A stretch of 64,000 bases of DNA from Auricularia sp. M13 (lineage: Eukaryota; Basidiomycota; Agaricomycetes; Auriculariales; Auriculariaceae). Position numbers and translations under genes: made by a program. This document shows, piece after piece, positions 45,084 to 55,300 of the stretch (position 1 is its first letter; each line of letters begins with the position of its first letter). The notes beneath the pieces are model-generated. The model saw only the letters and a program-made list of their open reading frames with translations. It searched no databases and was not told where the DNA came from. The stretch covers positions 744,001 through 808,000 of the forward strand of contig CM073197.1 of the NCBI GenBank assembly GCA_037042915.1. The letters run 5' to 3'.

Positions 45084-45234
45084 GTCCAGAAGTGTTTGTG
45101 ACCAGAAGTATTTATGTCCAGAAGTATTTGTGTCCAGAAGTATTTGTGTCCAGAAGTATTTGTGTCCAGAAGTGTTTGTGTCCAGAAGTTTTTGTCCAGA
45201 AGCTTTCTAGTCCAGAAGTGGGTTTTGTCCAGCA
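45084..45234. repeat. Tandem array of a 16-bp unit (TGTCCAGAAGTATTTG)
   Basis: About seven to nine head-to-tail copies. The central ones are identical and the outer ones diverge at one or a few bases and in length. The array lies in the left part of the 2.37-kb inverted-repeat element. Confidence 0.85.
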
Positions 45235-46158
45235 GTAAAGCTTTTTATTAGGACAGTTTTCTTAACTACATGTGCGTATCTTGGAGGCAACATGCTTGCT
45301 ATTCATGTGGAAGGGCACATATCACTCGTCAAGGCTAGTGCTCAGATGGGACGAGGGTTGATGAAGCGGTGGACAAGCAGTGTAATCCAGGCCATAGAGA
45401 CTTCCTGCATGCCAGACGGTCTCCAGAGTATAGCCCATGTTGATGGAGAACCAAGGTACATATAGCAACCAAGCTTAGCATGGTTGGAGAGGTGCGTACA
45501 TCAGGCAGAGGGTGCATGGTGGGAATCTGACAGAGTTGTTGTGGCTTAGCCAATCCATTCCACTCACATCGACAGTCTCATAAAGCACTGTGGGCGCTCA
45601 GCAGAAGGTGCAATGATACAAGCATAGATGAAGGTAGGGTACATGAGGGATGTCGCTCCACGAACAACATCCCACACTGCCAATACGCCTGATGATAATA
45701 ACACTTCCGTGCCTACCCAAGCGGGACCCACAGTTCTGTCACTGCGTTAAGCCTACGATCAGAGCTATTACGTATTGTCCATGGTGGATTTATAGTGGGG
45801 ATCCTTTGAACGTTCAACCGAACCTCCAATGGGCTGTCTAGAGTCAGATGTGCGCCTAGGTAATTGGCAGCTATCACAGGCCATGATTGTACATTTGAAT
45901 TGGTGTTGTGAAGCCACTACAAATCCCTAGCAGGACGTACTGTTACGTTTTGCGTCAATTGCGTCCATATGCCACTCCTGTTAGATTTCTTTTGCAGCTT
46001 TTCCCACTCGTTTTGGCACATATCCTTATTCCGCAAGCCTCTCCAGATCTCCTGCACCACTTTGACACCCTCTGACTTCTGTCCTGGGTTGCGGTGTGCT
46101 GCTACGATTTTCCTTGATTGCACCTGCATGTTCTGCCTACAGTATAGCGAAAGTCTGT

Positions 46159-46372
46159 AATGCCCAAAAGTTATACAGGCGTACCTTTGATGCCTAGAAG
46201 TCAAACAGGCATGCCTGTGATGCCTAGAAATCAGACAGGCATGCCTGTGATGCCTGGCAACTACGCTGACTTGCCTGTGATGCCTGGCAACTACGCTGAC
46301 TTGCCTGTGATGCCTATCAAATTTCTAGGCATGTCTGTGATGCCTACTATCCTTGCTGTGATGCCTATGATG
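46159..46372. repeat. Tandem array of a 30-bp unit containing GATGCCT
   Basis: About five full 30-bp copies plus shortened ones, each starting ATGCCT and most ending CATGCCTGTG or CTTGCCTGTG. Two neighbouring copies (ATGCCTGGCAACTACGCTGA type) are identical. It merges on the right into the TGCCTG-rich subterminal zone. Confidence 0.85.
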
Positions 46373-46766
46373 CCTAGTCTGCCTGCAGAAACTGAGCATG
46401 ATCTAGGCATCTCGAGTCATTGCCTGCATAAAGTTGTGATGCCTGCCTGCTGCCTGAGAGCTGCCTGCCTGATGCCTACATGATGCCCAAGAACTATGTG
46501 TGTGATGCCTGTGTGATGCCTGCTTGATGCCTGTGTAATGTCCATACAATAGGAATTAGTGCAAATACTTGGTAGCTTCGCTTAGGCTGCCTGGGCTGTG
46601 TGCCTAGGCAGCCTTGGAGCTGCCTGAATAGCTAACATTGATTGATGCATTGTTTGAGGTATCTCATCACGCTTCTTGAGCAATCCCCAAACACCTCAGG
46701 CATGCCTAGGCATGCCTAGTTGAAAAGCATCCTTTAGATCCATCTCCTGATAGGGAGGGTTACATC

Positions 46767-49382
46767 TAAGAGATCAGTTTTGGGGCAGCCTGTGGTGAGA
46801 GGGCACATACACACAGAGCACGAATATCTGGCGTCGGATTCTCCGGGTTGCGTCAAGGGCGCGTCCGAACGCGACGAGTGAATGGGATTAACCGAGCAGC
46901 ACCGCGGGAATGGGATGGCGCGCGGTCATGGGACTCTGGCACTGCGAGGAACAGGCAAGCGCGGCAGAAGAAGGAGGGTGCGAAGTCGATTCGAGGGTGC
47001 AGCGAAACGGGCAGGTGTGCAGTCCAGTTCGAGGACGGCTGGCCTGCCGATCTGTGCGCTCGCACCGGGCAGCCGATGTGGCTGCAATGCATCGAAGCAA
47101 TGACCGAGTCTACTACGTCACGAACGCGAGCAACTGACTGAACTGAATGAGTGAGAACTCCCGCTGAGATATGTCCGCGGACAGGCGTGGGAATAGACCT
47201 CAAAAATAAGCGGCGATCATTGAGTCTTTGAGGGGTGCGACTTGAGGGCTTGAATGCTTCCTTGCGGAACTCGATTTTCTGGGCCAGCACAGGTGCAGCT
47301 AATGCATTAGACATCGCAGAAAACACAATGTTCAACCCACAATTGCCAAAGCATACCGCTTTGTCCGAGCACAAAGGAGAAGTTCATCTAAGATGCCGGA
47401 TGAGGAATGAACGCCGGCTCGTGATTATCTGGCCGCCCGCGTCTTTGTTCTGTAATGCGAACCCCTGCAGCGCCAAAGGGACGTCAGGAAGCTCTTTGAA
47501 AGGGGTGATGCGAGTGAGGGCACTGCACACGGGGCCGCATACGGTTCATTCTGACCAGGCGCCAAACCGCGTGAGTGAAAGAGTCAGACCGGGACCGGAC
47601 GGAGTCAGCATAACCAGGATCGCACGATGTAAGGCACAGCGAGCAAGGCACGTACCATTTGCGCGTGCATGACTCCCCTCACGCGGTACGGACGGGCGCA
47701 CACATAGCGAATGTATATCCGATCTGCGCGTGGGGACATCTAATCTGCAGGTTCGGAGCGCCCGGCAGCGATAATCTAGATGATATCATGCCTCGTGTTT
47801 TCCTTTCCTGGACGTAGGCGTCTCGACTGACGTCGGGATCGAAGCGTATGCAGCATGCAACCAGAGACCGGAGATTGAGACACACGGAGGACACTGCCCA
47901 CGCTTCAAGAGATAGGGCATTGGGCGGGTAGCGGCGCAGCTCTGGAGGCGATCCTGGCTATGCAGCTGCTATCCATATGGGCGTTGCCTAGCGAAGAGCT
48001 GTTTGTGCAGGGTGGAGATCTGATACACCCAGCCGCTGCTAGTATGTAGTACAGAAGTAGCAAAGATCAAAGACAAGCAGTTCGAGATAGCTTCCCACCG
48101 CGAAGTAGGGTCAACACTCGCGCGGAACAGCTGAAAAGCCCAAGCCGGGTACCGAACAAGACGACGCAGAGGAGGGTTGCCACTGTTGGATACATGTGGC
48201 GCAGCGGCGACGGATTTGGCTCGCAGTGCCCATCCTCTCCGACACGAGGCAGGCCCAGACGCCCTGGTCATGAATACGTATACACCGTCTGTGTAACAAT
48301 GCGCCAGACGAATGCATCTTATGCGAGCAGGCTGTGCCTGTGATTGTAGATCCAGGTGTTTCACTGACACGAGTGGAACGCGCCTGCCGCATGGTGTATG
48401 AAGACCGCAAGCCCCCTTGTCGAAGCATCCCAGCGCGAGCACCCAGGTTAGGTAGATTGAAAACGGCCAGATGACGCCTGGGATGGCGAGATTGCACAGT
48501 AGAAATACCGAAAGGCAGGTGCCACCGCATCGAGGAAGCAGGACAGCCGCCATCGTCCTCGTTATACTGCAGAAACGACGATGGCGGTCGTCCTGCGCAT
48601 AAGAAACGCGTAGCGCAGGGGGCATTCCGGGCCAAGTCGACGCTGGCAGAAAAATTGTGGCAACCCGGCCAGGGCCACGCGAGGCCGTTCGTCCATGGCC
48701 AGGCACGCGCGCGAGCCGCTCAGTAAATGCGCCTGATTCCGATACAGTAGTGCAGAAGAAGGTCGGTGGCCAGTACTGGGCAGAGCAGCTGTGAGTCTGT
48801 GCACTGGGCGGTCAGCCAGGCCGGAAGAATGAAGGAGCAGAGCCATCATCGCGGAATCAAATTTGTGGCACTGTCCATCAGGACAATACAGAGCATCCGT
48901 CTTGTCGAAGAGCTGCTCGCGAGTTATGACTGGCCAGAGTGGACTTGGCGTGCATGAAGGCCGTGCCTAGAACAAGCAAAAGTATAGTAACCGCTGATGC
49001 ATGCAAGTCTCTGGTCACAAGACCGCGAGATAACGCCGATACGTGGGATCCTTGGACTTTACGTGCTACAAGGACGACGATTTCTCACCATACAAATCGC
49101 TAGACTCGAAACTTCGTGCAGTCATTTCGACCGCTGGCTCTCTGCTACTTGTGACATTGGACAGTCACGGTCTGCAGGGCTGCAAGTGTCGCTGCTCCAT
49201 GTCGTGAAGATCAGGTCCACAGCATGCAAGTGGGAAGACGACCCACCGCTTTAGCTTAGGTATCCAATGTTACTGATGGGAGGGAGTTTGCTCGCCCATA
49301 AGCGTGTCAGTCATTGGCCCGGTTGCAGTCTCCTCTGCCAGTCAAGTATGGGCGCGCTGTCTGCCACCCTGCGAATCCAGCA
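46767..49382. other. Gene-poor region, right part (2.6 kb)
   Basis: No gene was recognised. A 245-codon minus-strand frame at 47,969-48,706 overlaps other open frames and looks like chance. The last few hundred bases should hold the promoter of the second DUF6533 gene. Confidence 0.4.
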
Positions 49383-52300
49383 ATGAGCCCCCTGCACTCC
49401 ACCAGCCCGGAGTTTCTCCTGGACCTGTACGTATTTCGTGTCCTGCATTCGCTACTCACTAACCTGCACAACACGAACATCAGGCGGTCCTGGAAATCGG
49501 CGCATTTGTCCGCATTTACGTTGCTCATACTAGACTGGAGTACGTTCGGTCTCACCTGTGCGACTCTGTGCGACGAAAAGCGGCTCATGGTACCGAATCA
49601 TAGTAATCAACCTTCCCACTGAGATTGAGTATGTCTGGAGTCGGAAACGAAGTCTCTTTACGCTGCTATGGTGTTCGGTGCGTCTCATTATCACCCGCTC
49701 AAAGAATGCTAGCTCTCACCACATCCATAGATACGTTACATACCTATTTTGCTGTATGCGATGTCGATCTACAGTGAGGACTTTATTCTCGTGCCCCAAC
49801 ATCCCTTGAACTTATGAGCTTGTCCAGCGACTTTCCAGTCGACGTGGACCCAGGAGGTGAGCCTCGCATTGTCAGGGCGACGCTGCGGAGCGCGCGGCCG
49901 AGAGAGCGGAGACGAGCGGAGAAAGTCGGAATAGGCGAGCGAGGCCAGCACCACCCGAGGTAACAGTCCGGATCCGAGGGGAAGCGCGCTGGGTAGCGGG
50001 GATCCTGAGTATATATTTGAGAACAGGGAATATACAAGCATACCTGGGTAGCGGGGATCCTGAGAGAACGAGACTGGGGATCACCGCTACCAACAATCAG
50101 ATATATATACACAAGTGGAATCGTCCGATTGATGGTGCGCAGCCACCGGTGTTTACCGACGCAAACGCCAGCTGGCGTTTGCGTCGGCAAACGCCGGCTT
50201 ATGTAATCGAGCCGGAATGCCAGAAAGAAAGACCAAACAGTATTAAGACAGGGTCAGGCGGGTAACAGAAAGGGAAAAGGAGTAATGGAAAGGGGAGAAG
50301 GGGTCCGGACCCTGACATCACCCCCCCTTCAAGGCGCGGCGTCCCGAAGCGCACTCAGCGACGACGACGGCGTCCTCGGGCTGGTGGAGGAGGAGCATCT
50401 CCGGGACGCGGGGCGTCAGGGTGCTTGCGGTGGAAGTCCGCCACGAGTTCCGGCGCGTTCTCAAGGTTTTCCGCCGGTTCCCATGTGTTGTTCTCGCGCG
50501 ACCACCCCTTCCATTTGACCCGATAGCAGAGCTTACCACGGTTCCACTCGGAGTTCAAGACCTCTTCGACTTCTTCCTCCAGGTGGCCGTTGACTACCAC
50601 AGGAGGCGGCGGAGGTTGAGTCCGACCCGGGATAGCGTCGGGAATGAAGCGGCGGAGGCGGGAGACGTGGAACGTCGGGTGGATCTTCATCGTAGCGGGT
50701 AGCTTCAAGCGGTAGGCGTTCCGCGACACTACCTTCTCCACTGGATAAGGTCCGAACCACTTGTCGTCGAGCTTCTTGGTTGGACGAGTCGTCCGAATGT
50801 CCCGCGCGTCCAGCCAAACTTTATCTCCGACCTTGTAGTCGCGATCTCCGCTCCGGTTGGCGTTGTAGAAGCGCGACATGTCTTCCGACGCCTTCCGAAG
50901 AGCGGACTTGGCCTCCTCCAGTGTGTCGTGCATGCGCGACGCAAAGTTCTCCGCCGCCTCAACGCGGCCCTCGCGGGTGGGTTCCACTCCCATCCGCGGG
51001 TGTTCTCCATGCGCGAGGAAGAACGGAGTCTGCTGGGTCGACGCGTTAATCCGATTGTTGTACGCGAATTCCGCTAGCGGAAGAAGGCGCGCCCAGTCCG
51101 ACTGGCGCTCATTGCAGAACAGGCGGAGGTACTGCTCAATCTCCTGGTTGATCCGCTCCGTCTGTCCGTCGGTCTGCGGATGATAAGCGGTGGACGCCAG
51201 AGTCTCAATCCCGAGGCGCTTGTGCAGCGCGCGAGAGAAGGCGGAGACGAACTGTGGGCCGCGGTCGGAAATGATGCCGTCAGAGAGACCGTGCTGCGAC
51301 CAGACGCGCTCAAGCCACAAGTCCGCTATACCTTCGGAGCTCACTTCCGACGTCGTCGGAGCAACGTGCACGCGTTTTCCGAGGCGGTCTACAGCGACGA
51401 AGATCGAGTCGTAACCTCCGCTTTCCGGCAGGTCGACGATCAGGTCGCAAGTCGCATACTGCCAGCGCCGTGTCGGAACAGGGTTTGGCATTAGATTTCC
51501 GCTTGGGGCGCCCGGGAAGATCTTGGTCCGATTGCACGCGTCGCAGCCCGCGACGTACGCCGCGATGAAGCGCGTTATCCCGGGCCACCAGTAGTTCCGC
51601 GACACGAGCTCCAAAGTCCGCCAGCGTCCGGGGTGTCCCGCCATCAGACTGTCATGGTGAGCGGCGACAACGCGGCGGCGGAGCTCCGCGTTCTGCGGAA
51701 CATATACTTTACCGCGGAACAGCACTAACCCGTCTTCTTCCGACCACTCATCACTCTCAAGTCCGCGCGCGCGGAGATCGCGAAGTCCGTCAAGCGCCTT
51801 GCGCACTACCTCGTCAATCTCCTCCGAATTCCGAATGTCGCGGAGGATTTGGACCTCCCCATGCGCTTCCGACAAGTGTCCCCGGCGGCCCGCAAGCTCG
51901 CGGATCCACTCCGGCTTGAGCAAAACGACATCGTTGTTGTCATCCGACACCCCGTCACGGTGGTCGGGACGGCGGGAGAGAGCGTCGGCTTTCACCATAG
52001 TCCGACCTGGACGATGGTGAAGCGTGAAGTCAAAGCGGGACAGGTACAGGGACCATCGGGCCTGGCGGCGGTTTAGCTTTTGTGCCGTTCGGAAGTACTG
52101 CAAGTTCCGATGGTCTGTCCAGATCTCAAACGCGTCCTCCGCTCCCTCCAGGAAATGCCGCCACTCCTCGAGTGCACGGATGATGGCAAGCATCTCCTTG
52201 TCGTGAATCTCATAGTTCCGCTCCGGCGCGGTGAAACTCTTCGACAGATAGGCCACAGGTAGCCAACGTCCGTCCTTCTGCGCCTGCGAAAGGACAGCTC

Positions 52301-55300
52301 CGCAGGCGTAATCCGACGCGTCGGTCTCCAGTCGGAACGGAAGTCCGACGTCGGGCAAGACCAAGACGGGTTCGGAAGTGACGGCCTGCTTCAGCGCATC
52401 GAAAGCCGACGCCTGTTCCGCTTCCCAGGACCAAATCCGATCCTTGGCGGTCAAGTCGTGCAGCGGGCGAGCGATGCGGGAGTAGTCGCGGATGAACCTC
52501 CGATAGAAATTGGTGAACCCGAGGAAGGACTGCAAATCGTGCAAGTTCTCCGGGGCGGGCCAGTCCGCCACTCCGCGGATCTTGGCGGGGTCCATCGCGA
52601 CTTCTCCATGTCGGATTATAAGTCCGAGGTACTCGATCGACTCCTGCTCAAAGACGCACTTCTCCGGTCGGAGGAACAGGTTGTTCGAGCGGAGAATGCT
52701 CAACACCTGTCGGACTATAGCGCGGTGTTCCGACAGGGTGGCGGAAAAGATCAGGATGTCGTCCATGTAGACGACGACCTTGCCGGCGGAAATCAAGTCG
52801 CGGAACAGGTCGTTCATCATCGTCTGGAAAGTACTTGGACTGTTGGTGAGGCCGAAGAACATCACCAACGGTTCAAAAAGGCCGCGGGTTCGTGAGGAAA
52901 GCCGCCTTCCACTCATCTCCGTCCTTCACGCGGACGTTGTTGTACCCCAACGAACGTCGAACTTCGTGAAGTATCGAGCTCCGCTGAGCCGATTGACGAG
53001 TTCTTCGATGAGCGGAAGCGGATATCGGTTCTTCACCGTAATGGCGTTGAGCTTCCGATAGTCCTGCACGAGCCTGAGACTTCCGTCCTTCTTCTTGACA
53101 AAGAAGACGGGGGCCGCGATTGGAGATTTGGACGGGCGGATCTGCCCCGTCCGCAGGTTCTCCTCGAGGAACGAGTCGAGTTCCTTCTGTTCCGACGGCG
53201 AGAGTGGATATGCTCTCGTCCGCGCCGGGAGCTCCACGTCGGGGCGGAGCTCGATCGCGTGGTCCCATGGGCGGCGCGGAGGTAACTCGTCGAACTGGTC
53301 TTTGGCAAAGACCGGCTCGAAGTCCCTGTACTGCTCCGGAACGAGCTCTTCAAAGGACTTGACCGTCGGGTCACGAGCTTGCTCCGCAAACTCCTGCGAC
53401 TTTGTGCCGTGTGCGCGGACGGCCTCACCCTCCGGCTCAACAAAGGCGGCAAAGACGCGGTGGCCATCTTCCCAATCTTCCGCCCACACCGCCTCGTCCT
53501 CCTCATCTCCGTCGTGGAGCACCGCAGGTGGAACAGGTTCGTCGGGATTGCCAATCCGAACGCACCTGACGCGCTGAGACCGCATGCGGGTCTTGGTCCG
53601 CCTCAGCGGATCCTGCGGCGGAGGAGGCGAGCTAGCGGACACGGCCGGACGAGCGTTCGTCCGACGTCCGACGATGCGCGAAGCGGGAAACTGGGAGTTC
53701 CGACGCGGAGGTGCATTCTCCGATGTCGGAAGTCCACGGAGTTGTCGATTCTTCGCCGGCTCCACTGGCGCGACAGTCGGAGCGGGCGGCAATAGGCATG
53801 CCGGCGGACAACGCGTCATACGCACTTGTCGGCTCGGCCAGTCAATGTCGGGATTGTGGCGCTGCAACCACGTAAACCCGAGAATAGCGTCTGTCTTCCC
53901 CAAAGAACAGACGGCGAAGGTCACGCGCTCAGAGTGAGCTCCGAAGCGCATGATCAGGTCCAACTCCTCGCGGATGGACCCGCCTTCATTCAGAGTTCCG
54001 TCCACGTTGTAGACGGGAATCGGAGTTTCTAACTTCCGCGTTCGGAGTCCGAGACGGCGGACGAAGGCGTCGTTGAGGAACTCCGTCGTTGCTCTGCAGT
54101 CGACGAGAGCAGAAGTGCCGAGGAACGAGCGGTTGTCGAGTTCTTCGAGTTGAATCTTGACCGTGAGCGAGCGGGCTAGGCTCACGGAGCGGACATAGTA
54201 TCGCCCTGAGGGCGGAGCGGACACGTCTAGCTGCTTCGGAGGAGAGTCGCATTCATCGATGTAGTTACACGACTCGACCTCCAAAACAGAGAAACGATTG
54301 GCGCCGCGAGCCGTGTCCTTACTCGCGGGCCTCGTCAAAAACCTCGCCAGAACTGGCGGAGGTCGACGAATTCTTCTCTGGGGCGGCGGAAGATGCCCCA
54401 GAGCGGCCCGAGGCGGAAGTCGGAGTTCCGGGGGCCGACACGCCCAATCCCGCCAGCGCCGCGCGGACCGCCTCGGCGAGAACGCAGGCCTGGTGGGGGC
54501 AGCGAACGTCGCCACGGAAATGGCCTTCCTGCCCGCAGTCGAAGCAGGTGCGTTTCCGCGGGGCGGAGCTCCGAGTGCGGCTCCGATCCACGTCCATGGG
54601 CTTGACGTCGGGCTCGCGTGGCGCGGCAGGCGGAACTCCGCTCGTCGGAGCGGAACTCGCCAGCGGTGCGGTCTGCGCGCGAGCGGGCGTCGGATTTGAG
54701 GTCGGACCTCCGGTTCGCGCACTGGAGGTTGTCGCGGGTTTGCGGAAGGTCTGGCGTTCCCGCCACTGTTGCTCTAGGCGGAGCGCTTCCTTCTTCACCG
54801 TCCATCGTCTTCGGAGCGGAATCGAGCGTATAGATCCGATCGAGGAGGCGGGAGTTGAGCCCTTTCTTGAACTTCCGCTGGAGCTCATAGTCGGAATAGC
54901 CGGACAGCGCGGAGAACGAGTCGAACTCCGTGATGTAGTCCTCGATGGTGCGGGAGCCTTGCTCCACCGAGTCAATGCGATTGGCCGCATCGCCTTGCTC
55001 GTCCGACAGGACGAAGTTGAGCGCGAATTCCGACAAAAAGTCGGAAAAGGCGGAGTAGGACGCCTTGTTGTCCATGAGGTTTTGGGTGACAGTTCCGGCC
55101 CAGGCCGCCGCGGAGCCGGACTTCATGTATGACAGCACGAAGATAATCCGACTCCGGACGTCCGGAAACTGGCGCGGGCGCGACTCCATATAGAGCCAGC
55201 ACTGGCGGAGGAAGCATCGGCCGCTGGTCCGACTTCCGTCGAACGCATCTGGCGGAGAGACGGCGGAACGGCCCGCGTCCGCTGCGGAGCTCGTAGCGGA

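Larger units (their letters stand above)
44393..46766. mobile_element. 2.37-kb inverted-repeat DNA element packed with AGGCAT/TGCCTG motifs
   Basis: The ends are imperfect inverted repeats of about 38 bp. The left end (44,393-44,430) begins GATGTATTCCCCCC and closes TCTAAAGGATG. The right end (46,766-46,728, reversed) begins GATGTAACCCTCCC and closes TCTAAAGGATG. Both are flanked by TA, or TTA/TAA if the repeat is one base longer. Inside each end lie dense arrays of AGGCAT, TGCCTG and AGGCATGCCT, the kind of subterminal repeats to which transposases of CACTA-like elements bind. The core is AT-richer and carries two tandem arrays (45,084-45,234 and 46,159-46,372). A minus-strand frame at 45,917-46,204 (KSEGVKVVQEIWRGLRNKDM stretch) has no recognised domain. 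No transposase was identified, so it looks non-autonomous. Confidence 0.75.

Noticed and set aside
45084-45234. CRISPR-like array
   Set aside because: The units are directly adjacent with no spacers and the genome is eukaryotic, so it is a simple tandem repeat.
47969-48706. 245-codon open frame on the minus strand
   Set aside because: No domain or plausible start context was seen. Another frame (48,111-48,635) is open over the same DNA, and residue composition is rich in Cys, Arg and Trp as in chance frames.
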